52,844 nucleotides of DNA, from contig DITC01000013.1 of assembly GCA_002422685.1 (NCBI GenBank), positions 1 through 52,844 of the forward strand, in the 5' to 3' direction. This document shows positions 1-6,397 of the stretch, piece by piece. This DNA is from Thauera sp. UBA6194. GTDB lineage: Bacteria; Pseudomonadota; Gammaproteobacteria; Burkholderiales; Rhodocyclaceae. How positions within the stretch are numbered: the first letter of the stretch is position 1; each line of letters begins with the position of its first letter. The notes below the pieces were generated by a model, which was not told the DNA's origin, searched no databases, and was given only the letters and a program-made list of their open reading frames with translations. A program made the position numbers and the translations under genes.

Positions 1-158
1 TGTTGCAGAAGGCGAAAGCCGCCGCCCGAGGTTTCCGTGACCCGGAAAACTTCATCGCGATCGCCTACCTGCGAATGTCCAAGCTCGAGCATCTACCGCA
101 AAGCCCCTTGGTGCCGGCAATCGCCCGCGACTACGGGCGCTACCGTCATGTATGTTGA
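1..158 (+). pseudogene. C-terminal end of an IS transposase (ISL3-like), cut by the window edge
   Basis: The frame is open from base 3 to a TGA at 156-158 and gives about 51 residues. It contains AKAAARGFRDPENFIAIAY, which resembles the conserved C-terminal ARGFR..ENF block of ISL3-family DDE transposases. The rest of the gene lies outside the window, so whether the element is intact cannot be judged. It faces the exopolysaccharide operon, and its 3' end lies about 25 bases from the point where the acyltransferase frame is lost, as expected for an insertion sequence terminus. The family assignment rests on a short stretch and is tentative; that it is a transposase tail is more secure. Confidence 0.6.
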
Positions 159-192
159 GAAGTCAATTTCCACCGGAAACGGCTTAGAGCCC
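1..192. mobile_element. End of an insertion sequence (ISL3-like), probable terminus near 190
   Basis: Read on the minus strand, the sequence ending near 190 begins GGGCTCTAAGCCG, then runs through a noncoding stretch into the transposase C-terminus. ISL3-family inverted repeats begin with GG and often read GGCTCTT, so this is a plausible terminal repeat. The acyltransferase coding frame stops within the first bases of this putative repeat. The other end of the element and the target duplication are outside the window, so the exact boundary is inferred. Confidence 0.5.
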
Positions 193-456
193 GAAAAGGT
201 AAGGCAAAACGACAAACCGCGTCTTCTTCCACAGGTAGTCGCGCACCTCGTATTTGTCCGAAAGGTGCTGGAACAGAAATCCGGCAATGAAGAGGAACAA
301 GATCGTGCCGTTCGCGACAAGACGCTTGAGCAGCAATTCGAGCGTAGGTGTCGAGGACCAGTCAAAAATGCTCAGGCAATGCGTAGCGATGATCAGCGTG
401 ATCGCAAACCCGCGAAAGTTGTGAACGTGCGGGAGGTAAGTGCGCGAAGTGCTCAT
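184..456 (-). pseudogene. Acyltransferase family 3, truncated by an IS end
   Basis: The 90-residue product starts MSTSRTYLPHVHNFRGFAIT, a classic N-terminus of integral-membrane acyltransferase 3 (OafA/WecH-like) proteins. The first membrane helix carries the expected RG and H residues, and a second hydrophobic segment (GTILFLFIAGFLF) follows. Family members are about 330-380 residues long; this one ends after PYLFGL at a TAA inside the putative IS terminus, so three quarters of the protein is missing. The ATG at 456 has a GGAG about 8 bases upstream. It is the last gene of the exopolysaccharide operon, 70 bases after stp3, and probably once O-acylated the polymer or its precursor. Function is presumably lost. 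Confidence 0.75.
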
Positions 457-526
457 GAGAGCGACTCCGGATGAGTGCAGCCGGAGCATCGTGAAAGCAG
501 CACCAGCCCCCGCATGGTCCGCTGCT

Positions 527-1732
527 TCATGCGGCCTTCCTCTGCGTGAGCCGGCCGTACACCGGAATGTAATTCGCCACGCTGTTCTTCCAGTTGCGAA
601 CGTCTTCCACAAAATGTCGCCCCGCCTCGCGCATCGCCGGCCAGCGCTCGCGATGGTCGAGCATGTCGTCGATGGCGGCGGCGAGCGCCTCGGCGCTGCC
701 GGCCTTGAACAGCTTGCCGGTCTCGCCGTCGCGGATCAGTTCCTTGTGGCCGCCGACGTCCGAGGCCACGAACAGCCGCCCCTGCGCCATGGCCTCGAGC
801 GGCTTGAGCGGGGTGACGAGTTCGGTGAGGCGCATGGAGTGGCGCGGGTAGGCGAGCAGGTCGATCTGGTCGTAGTAGCGGCTGACCTCGCTGTGCGGTA
901 CGCGGCCGGTGAAGACGATCTTGTCGGCCACGCCCAGGCGCTGGGCCTGCGCCTTGAGGTTGGCATCCTGCGGGCCACCGCCGACCAGCAGCAGGCGCAG
1001 CTCGGGGCGCTTGTGCAGCAGCGCGGGGAAGGCATCGAGCAGCAGGTCGAGGCCTTCGTAGGCGTAGAACGAGCCGACGAAGCCGACCGTGGTGCAGTCT
1101 GCCAGGCCGAGCTGGCGGCGCAGTTCCGGGTCCGGGTCGCCGGAGAGCTGGAAGCCTTCGATATCCACCGCGTTGGGGATCACGGTGACCTTGGCCGCCG
1201 GGATGCCGCGCGCCACGATGTCGGCGCGCAGGCCTTCGCAGATGGTGAAGGCGTGATCGACGCGCTTGAGCGCCCAAGTCTCCAGGGCGCGCGTGGCGCG
1301 GTAGCGGATGCTGCCTTCGGCGGTGGTGCCGTGGTCGACGGCGGCGTCTTCCCAGAAGGCGCGGATCTCATAGACGACAGGAATGCCCAGGCGCTTGCCG
1401 ACGCGGATGGCGGGGATGGCGTTGAGCACCGGCGAGTGGGCGTGCAGCACATCGGGCTTTAGTTCGCGGGCGAGCTGTTCCAGGCGGGCTTCGGTGGCGC
1501 GCATCAGGCGCAGCTCGTTGATCCCGGCCGGGCCGGCCTCGGGTACCGGGCAGCGGTAGAAACGCAGGCCGTCGACATCCTCGACCTCGGCCGCGGCGTT
1601 GCCCTGCTTGGGCGAGGTCAGGTGAAACGTCTCCCAGCCCAGCGCCCGCTGCTCGCGCAGGATGGCCGCGGTGCGGAAGGTGTAGCCACTGTGCAGCGGG
1701 ATGGAGTGGTCGAGGATGTGGAGGATGCGCAT
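527..1732 (-). CDS. XrtA-associated GT4 glycosyltransferase (stp3 type)
   Basis: This 401-residue protein begins MRILHILDHSIPLHSGYTFR and has two Rossmann halves of the GT-B fold. The C-terminal half carries GFVGSFYAYEGLD and, near residue 315, TPLKPLEAMAQGRLFVASD, the donor-binding region of family 4 enzymes. It matches the Daro_2409-type exosortase A-associated glycosyltransferase in length and motifs. It should add a sugar to the lipid-linked repeat unit at the inner face of the cytoplasmic membrane; donor and acceptor cannot be read from sequence. Its ATG lies 2 bases after the hepT stop with no clear Shine-Dalgarno, so translation is probably coupled to the inserted toxin gene. Confidence 0.85.
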   Translation of the reverse strand: MRILHILDHSIPLHSGYTFRTAAILREQRALGWETFHLTSPKQGNAAAEVEDVDGLRFYRCPVPEAGPAGINELRLMRATEARLEQLARELKPDVLHAHSPVLNAIPAIRVGKRLGIPVVYEIRAFWEDAAVDHGTTAEGSIRYRATRALETWALKRVDHAFTICEGLRADIVARGIPAAKVTVIPNAVDIEGFQLSGDPDPELRRQLGLADCTTVGFVGSFYAYEGLDLLLDAFPALLHKRPELRLLLVGGGPQDANLKAQAQRLGVADKIVFTGRVPHSEVSRYYDQIDLLAYPRHSMRLTELVTPLKPLEAMAQGRLFVASDVGGHKELIRDGETGKLFKAGSAEALAAAIDDMLDHRERWPAMREAGRHFVEDVRNWKNSVANYIPVYGRLTQRKAA

Positions 1733-1734
1733 GG

Positions 1735-2088
1735 TTAGCGTGGCAGCAGTGGGCGGATCAGAGCTTTCAGTTTCGGCAACTCGCGCTCTACCGTAGCCCA
1801 GACAATCTCGTGGTCGATCTGAAAATAGCCGTGAGCGAGTGCATTGCGCATTTCGTACGCAAAGCTCAAGGGCAGATCAGGGTGTTGGGCTGCGAATTCC
1901 GGGTGATCACGCTGGATGTTTCGACTTGCTTCCCCAATGACCTCGATGTTTCGAATGACCGCATCCTGGACCAACTCATCACGGAGATATCGGGACTGAT
2001 CGAGCTCGGTCGTGTAGCGCTCGATTCGTTCGATCGCTTCGATGATATGCCCCAGGTAATCAGCCAGACGCTGCTTATTACGAGTCAT
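1735..2088 (-). CDS. hepT: HepT-like HEPN ribonuclease toxin (DUF86)
   Basis: The 117-residue helical protein has the HEPN catalytic signature Rx4HxY at residues 81-88 (RNALAHGY). It is full length for DUF86/HepT toxins, which cleave RNA as dimers and are neutralised when the partner nucleotidyltransferase AMPylates the tyrosine of this motif. The start overlaps the mntA stop by 4 bases, so the pair is translationally coupled in the usual order. Base composition is clearly less GC-rich than the surrounding exopolysaccharide genes, which suggests acquisition. All active-site residues are present, so the toxin looks functional. Confidence 0.88.
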   Translation of the reverse strand: MTRNKQRLADYLGHIIEAIERIERYTTELDQSRYLRDELVQDAVIRNIEVIGEASRNIQRDHPEFAAQHPDLPLSFAYEMRNALAHGYFQIDHEIVWATVERELPKLKALIRPLLPR

Positions 2089-2375
2089 AGCGGCGCCGCT
2101 TCGGCAAGCACTTGAGCACGAAACTTCTCTGGCAGGCCGCGCGGCGTCAGCACGTCCACATCGACCTTCAACAGCGTGCGAAGCTCGTGTCGTATCGCAC
2201 CGATGTCCATAAGCGTCGTTTCAGGTGTTGGGTCGATGAGGATGTCGAGATCGCTCCCCTCCTCGTCGTCGCCTCTGAGGACCGAGCCGAAGACACGGGC
2301 GTTTCTTGCGTGGTGCGCGGCGACGATTCGCCTGACCTGCTCACGGTTACGGCGAAGGGCTTCAGAGGGCTTCAT
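2085..2375 (-). CDS. mntA: MntA-like minimal nucleotidyltransferase antitoxin
   Basis: This 96-residue protein has the defining GSx10DxD motif (Gly30-Ser31, Asp42 and Asp44, in FGSVLRGDDEEGSDLDI), plus a third acidic position in KVDVDVL. That is the minimal nucleotidyltransferase fold of MntA antitoxins, which inactivate HepT by adding AMP to a tyrosine. The ATG directly abuts the stop of the preceding small gene and the 3' end overlaps hepT by 4 bases. The four small genes therefore appear to be one transcription unit. The operon also lies in line with the exopolysaccharide genes and can receive readthrough from them. Confidence 0.87.
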   Translation of the reverse strand: MKPSEALRRNREQVRRIVAAHHARNARVFGSVLRGDDEEGSDLDILIDPTPETTLMDIGAIRHELRTLLKVDVDVLTPRGLPEKFRAQVLAEAAPL

Positions 2376-2597
2376 TTATTGCTCCGCAGCATCAGTAGAA
2401 CCCGATCCATTTAACGTTAACAGCCGCTCGACTTCGTCGAGCGAGTAGGTCGCAGACTCGCCTGCCTTCAAAGCGGCGTATCGCCGCTCCGCAGTAGCAA
2501 AGTCACCGTCGTAGCTGTCGAACCACGCCCGAAACTCTGCCAGCTCGTGCTCAGAAAAAGACTCGATCTGTCTTTTAAGCTCGTCAAGGCGATCCAT
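2376..2597 (-). CDS. Small acidic protein, addiction-module-component-like
   Basis: The 73-residue product begins MDRLDELKRQIESFSEHELA and ends with RRYAALKAGESATYSLDEVE. The first part resembles the short N-termini of antitoxins that precede RelE/ParE toxins. The ALKAGES..SLDEV tail resembles the toxin-wrapping strand of putative addiction module components. No RelE/ParE toxin follows; mntA and hepT do, with zero spacing. It could be a stranded antitoxin or a third component of the MntA/HepT operon. A purine-rich AAGGAATAAGGG lies just upstream of the ATG. The function is not established. Confidence 0.55.
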   Translation of the reverse strand: MDRLDELKRQIESFSEHELAEFRAWFDSYDGDFATAERRYAALKAGESATYSLDEVERLLTLNGSGSTDAAEQ

Positions 2598-2601
2598 TCC
2601 C

Positions 2602-2775
2602 TTATTCCTTGCTCACAACCCAGCCATCTGTATCAGCGACCTGCTGGAGCCAGCCGAGAATCTCCTGCTCGTTCGTGTCTTGCTCGACAAGCCTCGACTG
2701 CCTGCGGCATTCGTCAGCAAAGTCTTGAGACTGTGTGTCGACAAGGGTTTCAGGGACAGTGTTAGTCGTTGGCAT
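2602..2775 (-). CDS. DUF3018/MazE-like antitoxin, C-terminal half only
   Basis: The 57-residue frame starts MPTTNTVPETLVDTQSQDF and contains DFADECRRQSRLVEQ and VADTDGWV. These match the C-terminal half of DUF3018 MazE-type antitoxins (xPDTRxxxFAxECRRQ). The N-terminal DNA-binding half is absent. The ATG at 2775 is preceded by GGAGGA at good spacing, whereas a GTG at 2790 has no ribosome binding site. No MazF/PemK toxin follows; the next gene starts 4 bases later. It is best read as a remnant, or possibly a re-used mini-antitoxin, heading the small-gene cluster. Confidence 0.55.
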   Translation of the reverse strand: MPTTNTVPETLVDTQSQDFADECRRQSRLVEQDTNEQEILGWLQQVADTDGWVVSKE

Positions 2776-2813
2776 CCCGCTTCCTCCCACATGGTTGCGC
2801 AGATCAGTAAAGT

Positions 2814-4769
2814 CTACCCCGCCGATTGGGTGCGGTTGTTCAGCGCACCGTGGGAGCGATCAATCGAGTCTGACCCCACTGATCCGTTGTTCCGCACAAA
2901 CGCCTCGAACATCAACAAGGTCCACAGCGGCGAACTGTAGTCGCGCGCACCCGACTGATGCGCGTCGACCAGGTGCTGCAGGTAGTCGCGGTTGAAGATA
3001 CCGGTGGCAGCCAGGGTTTCGCCCAGCACTGCGTCACGCACGCGCTGCTTGAGCGGGCCGCGGAACCAGCGCGCGAGCGGGACGGCGAAGCCCATCTTCG
3101 GGCGGTAGAGCACCTCGTTGGGCAGGAAGGGTTCCATCGCCTTCTTGAACAGGTACTTGCCTTCGTTGCCCTGGATCTTGAGGCCGGAGGGCAGCGTGGC
3201 GAGCCATTCGACCAGCTTGTGGTCCATCAGCGGTTCGCGCACTTCGAGCGAGTGGGCCATGCTGGCGCGGTCGACCTTGGTGTTGATGTCCCCAACCAGG
3301 TAGGTCTTGAGGTCGAGGTACTGGATGAGGGCCAACCCATCGTCCGTGTTGGCCTGGGCAGCATGGCGGCGGAAGACGTCGAGCGCGTCGTAGCCGCCGA
3401 GCTTGCTGCGGAAGTCAGCGCTGAACAGCTTCTCCCGCATGTCGCCGCGCAGGATGGAGACGCTGTGGAAGTAGGCCTCGGTGGCGTCGCGCGCCATGGC
3501 CTGGAAGGTGGTCTTGGCGCGGAAGACGCGCGGCGCCCAGTCGGCCTTGGGGTAGACGCGGCCGAGCAGGCCGAAGAGCGGCCGGCGCACGCCCATGGGC
3601 AGCGCGGCGCGCATCTTCTCTTCCATCAGGTGCATACGGTAGCGGCGGTAGCCGCCGAAGCTCTCGTCGCCGCCATCGCCCGACAGCGCCACGGTGACGT
3701 GCTTGCGCGCGAGCTGGCACACGCGGTAGGTGGGGATGGCGGAGCTGTCGGCGTAAGGCTCGTCGTAGAGCGCGGCCAGGGTGTCGATGAGGTCGAAGTC
3801 GTCGGACTTGACCGTTTCGACGAAGTGGCGGGTTTTGTAGCGGTCGGCGACCTTCTGCGCGAACTCGGATTCGTTGAACTTGGGGTCGTCGAAGGCGATG
3901 GAGCAAGTGTTCACTGGCTCGTCGCTGATGCCGGCCATGGTGGCAACCACCGCGCTGGAATCGACTCCGCCCGAGAGGAAGGCGCCCAGCGGCACCTCGG
4001 CGATCATGCGCAGGCGCACGGATTCGCGCAGGCGCTCGGTGAGCTCGGCGGTGGCATCGATCAGGGAGATGTCGTTGTCGAGGGTGAAGCGCACGTCCCA
4101 GTACTGCTTGGGCTCGGGAATCGGCTGACCGCGGCGGATGCACAGCGATTCGCCGGGGCCGAGCTTTTTGGCGCCGAGGAAGATGGTGCGTGGTTCGGCG
4201 ACGTAGCCGAGGGCGAAGTATTCCTCAACGCCGAGCGGGTCGATGCGGCGGTCGAGCGCCGGGTGCTGCATCAGCACCTTGAGTTCGGAACCGAAGGCGA
4301 GCGTGCCGTCGGCCAGCAGCGCGTAGAACATCGGCTTGACCGCCAGGCGGTCGCGCGCCATGAAAAAGGTGTCGCGGTTACGGTCGTGCAGGGCAAAGGC
4401 GAACATGCCGCGAAAGCGCTGCACGCAGTTCTCGCCCCAGGCTTCCCAGGCGTGGACGATGACCTCGGTGTCGCTGCGGGTGTGGAAGACGTGGCCCAGG
4501 GCTTCGAGCTCGGGTACCAGTTCCTGGAAGTTGTAGATCTCGCCGTTGAAGACGACCGCCACCGAACCGTCCTCGTTGAACAGCGGCTGCTGGCCGGTGG
4601 CGAGGTCGATGATCGACAGCCGCCGATGCGCGAGCGCGACGCCGGGCTCGAAGTGGTAGCCCCCTTCGTCCGGGCCGCGATGGTGCTGCACGTCGTTCAT
4701 GCGCTGCATGAGGGCACGATCGAAGTCGCGCTTGCCGCGGGTGTCGAAGAGGCCGGCGATGCCGCACAT
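2814..4769 (-). CDS. XrtA-associated amidotransferase (asparagine synthase-like, type 1)
   Basis: The 651-residue protein has an N-terminal class II glutamine amidotransferase domain with nucleophile Cys2 (MCGIAGLF) and the HRGPDEGG and RLSIID blocks. A C-terminal asparagine-synthase ATP pyrophosphatase domain follows, with the PP-loop LSGGVDSSA near residue 265 and SGDGGDESFGGY. It fits the exosortase A-associated amidotransferase 1 family, presumed to transfer glutamine-derived ammonia to a carboxyl group of an exopolysaccharide sugar in the cytoplasm. The ATG follows an AAAGGAG 7 bases upstream. The last 20 or so residues (from GSVGSDSID) are atypical and run through a possible repeat, so the original C-terminus may have been replaced. 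Confidence 0.88.
   Translation of the reverse strand: MCGIAGLFDTRGKRDFDRALMQRMNDVQHHRGPDEGGYHFEPGVALAHRRLSIIDLATGQQPLFNEDGSVAVVFNGEIYNFQELVPELEALGHVFHTRSDTEVIVHAWEAWGENCVQRFRGMFAFALHDRNRDTFFMARDRLAVKPMFYALLADGTLAFGSELKVLMQHPALDRRIDPLGVEEYFALGYVAEPRTIFLGAKKLGPGESLCIRRGQPIPEPKQYWDVRFTLDNDISLIDATAELTERLRESVRLRMIAEVPLGAFLSGGVDSSAVVATMAGISDEPVNTCSIAFDDPKFNESEFAQKVADRYKTRHFVETVKSDDFDLIDTLAALYDEPYADSSAIPTYRVCQLARKHVTVALSGDGGDESFGGYRRYRMHLMEEKMRAALPMGVRRPLFGLLGRVYPKADWAPRVFRAKTTFQAMARDATEAYFHSVSILRGDMREKLFSADFRSKLGGYDALDVFRRHAAQANTDDGLALIQYLDLKTYLVGDINTKVDRASMAHSLEVREPLMDHKLVEWLATLPSGLKIQGNEGKYLFKKAMEPFLPNEVLYRPKMGFAVPLARWFRGPLKQRVRDAVLGETLAATGIFNRDYLQHLVDAHQSGARDYSSPLWTLLMFEAFVRNNGSVGSDSIDRSHGALNNRTQSAG
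2861..2880. repeat. Possible REP/RAYT-type terminal motif
   Basis: The 20 bases around TCTGACCCCAC resemble the TCTGACCCC-type motif found at ends of IS200-like REP-associated transposase elements in proteobacteria. The motif lies inside the last codons of the amidotransferase gene, where the encoded tail no longer looks like the family. The identification comes from memory of the motif and no partner copy lies in the window, so confidence is low. Confidence 0.3.
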
Positions 4770-4772
4770 GTG

Positions 4773-4919
4773 TTAGCTCCTTTGTTCCCGATCACCCGCG
4801 TCGGGATGGTCGCCCGACGCGAGCTCAAGGCATTGCACAGCCCAGCCGAGAACCTTCATCGCGTTGTCGCGCTGCGCCAGCCGAAGCAGGCGGACTGCCT
4901 CTTCACAAGCTGGCGTCAT
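4773..4919 (-). pseudogene. Truncated HEPN-domain protein
   Basis: The 48-residue frame begins MTPACEEAVRLLRLAQRDNA, the usual first helix of HEPN proteins that partner minimal nucleotidyltransferases. HEPN partners normally reach 110-140 residues and carry an RxxxxH-type motif; here the frame ends at DAGDREQRS, with no catalytic motif. It starts inside the 3' end of the nucleotidyltransferase gene (17-base overlap), as in real pairs, and stops 3 bases before the amidotransferase ATG. Its final codons supply that gene's Shine-Dalgarno. It is interpreted as a HEPN gene cut short by a recombination junction. Confidence 0.55.
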
Positions 4920-5226
4920 AGATCGGCTTTCCTTCCTTGGCTGCCCAGTACGGCAAGGTGCCTCGCACCTGGCTGCGTCGAACAAACTCATCGCGCGAGA
5001 ACACGACGACGTCGACCCCGACCCCCATCGGCCCGATCGCACGATGTAGCCGAACATACTCGGCAGCTTTGTCGGGTACCTCGTCCTCGATGACCAGCAG
5101 GTCCAGGTCCGAGCCTTCGTCAGCATCGCCCCGCGCGTAAGACCCAAACAGGATCACCTGCGCCGGGCTGCTGGCTGCATGTGCTGCGCGCTGCGCAGCG
5201 TCCACGATTGCTTCGGGTGCGAGCAT
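4903..5226 (-). CDS. Minimal nucleotidyltransferase (MNT) protein
   Basis: The 107-residue protein carries GSx10DxD (Gly28-Ser29, Asp40 and Asp42, in FGSYARGDADEGSDLDL) and a later acidic GVDVVVF. This is the MNT fold of antitoxin-type nucleotidyltransferases. It is full length, ending YDASL. It starts 13 bases after stp2 and overlaps the following HEPN-like fragment, so it is the antitoxin-type half of a second MNT/HEPN module whose toxin half is truncated. It is not a close paralogue of the mntA at 2085-2375; the two share the motif but differ elsewhere. It may now be a solitary protein without a target. Confidence 0.8.
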   Translation of the reverse strand: MLAPEAIVDAAQRAAHAASSPAQVILFGSYARGDADEGSDLDLLVIEDEVPDKAAEYVRLHRAIGPMGVGVDVVVFSRDEFVRRSQVRGTLPYWAAKEGKPIYDASL

Positions 5227-5239
5227 GTGCTTATTCCAT

Positions 5240-6397
5240 TCACAAGAGGCTTTGGTACAGGCGAGTGTAGCGCTCCACCATGTTGTCGATGCTGAAGCTG
5301 CGTTCGACGCGCTGGCGGCCGGCGGCGCCGTGGCTTTGCCGCAACGCAGCATCGGCAGTGTAGCGCAGTAAGGCCTGCGCCATGGCTTGCGGGTCCTGTG
5401 CGGGGACGAGCGCGCCGGTCTCGCCCGCAGCGACCAGCTCGGCGTTGCCGCCGACGTCGGTGGCGACCACCGGCAGGCCGCTGGCCATGGCTTCGAGGAT
5501 GGTGTTGGAGATGCCTTCGGCCTGCGAGGGCAGCGCAAAGATGTCGAGCGCGCGCATGACTTCGGGCACGTCGCTGCGCGCGCCCGCGAGCCAGGTGATG
5601 TCGCCGATGCCGGTGGCGACGATTTCGGCCTCGACCTCGGCGCGCTGCGGGCCGTCGCCGGCGATGACGAGGCGCAGGCGCGCGCCTGCCTCGCCCTGCC
5701 CGCGCGCGATGGCCATGGCGCGTACCAGGTTGAGCTGATCCTTGACCGTCTGCAGCCGGCCGACGGTGCCGACGATGACCGTATCCGGGTTGTCGAAGGG
5801 GCTGCCTGCCACCGCCTGCCGCGCGGATGCGGGCCGGAAGCGCAGGGTGTCGACGCCGTTGCAGATGCGTTCGACCCGGCTCGCGGCAATGCCAACGCGC
5901 TCGGTGAGGTAGGACTCGATCTGCCCCGACAGCGCCACGTAGCGATTGACGAAGGGGCTGTAGGCGCGGCGCAGGAGCTGGTATTTGCGCTGCGTGCCGC
6001 CGGGGTCGGAGGTGTCCCAGCCGTGCTCGCCATGCACGCGCGCGGGCACGTCGGCCAGCGCGGCCGGCACGGCGAATTCCAGCGCGGCCAGGTTGCGCGT
6101 GTGCACGATGGCCGGGCGCAACTGGCGGCACAGGCGGTAGAAGCGCGGATAGAGCTTGATGCCGTGGCCAGGCGGCTTGTGCAGCGAGATGAACTCCACA
6201 TCGGCGCGCTGCACGCGCTGGCAGAAATCCGGCGCGCACTGCGCGAGCGCCACGACGACGTGACGAAAGCGCTCGGGCGGCATGTGGTTGATGAGATTGA
6301 CCACGCCGTTCTCGAGCCCGCCGACGTCGAAGCTGTAGAGCACGTGCGCGATCAGCGGACGATCGCCGGCCAGTGCGGCAGGCGCCGGAACACTCAT
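5240..6397 (-). CDS. XrtA-associated sugar transferase (stp2 type)
   Basis: The 385-residue GT-B enzyme opens with IAHVLYSFDVGGLENG, the GGLE motif of family 4 transferases. It continues with VGTVGRLQTVKDQ in the donor-binding half and EGISNTILEAMASGLPVVA near residue 300, which holds the conserved Glu pair. It matches the PEP-CTERM/EpsH1-associated sugar transferase family. It should elongate the undecaprenyl-linked repeat unit in the cytoplasm. Its ATG overlaps the xrtA stop (ATGA), so the two are translationally coupled. A toxin-antitoxin remnant separates it from the amidotransferase. Confidence 0.87.
   Translation of the reverse strand: MSVPAPAALAGDRPLIAHVLYSFDVGGLENGVVNLINHMPPERFRHVVVALAQCAPDFCQRVQRADVEFISLHKPPGHGIKLYPRFYRLCRQLRPAIVHTRNLAALEFAVPAALADVPARVHGEHGWDTSDPGGTQRKYQLLRRAYSPFVNRYVALSGQIESYLTERVGIAASRVERICNGVDTLRFRPASARQAVAGSPFDNPDTVIVGTVGRLQTVKDQLNLVRAMAIARGQGEAGARLRLVIAGDGPQRAEVEAEIVATGIGDITWLAGARSDVPEVMRALDIFALPSQAEGISNTILEAMASGLPVVATDVGGNAELVAAGETGALVPAQDPQAMAQALLRYTADAALRQSHGAAGRQRVERSFSIDNMVERYTRLYQSLL

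Noticed and set aside
2958..5093. A 711-residue plus-strand open frame opposite the amidotransferase
   Set aside because: It is antisense to a gene with complete catalytic motifs and has a Val/Ala/Gly/Glu-rich composition typical of mirror frames in GC-rich DNA.
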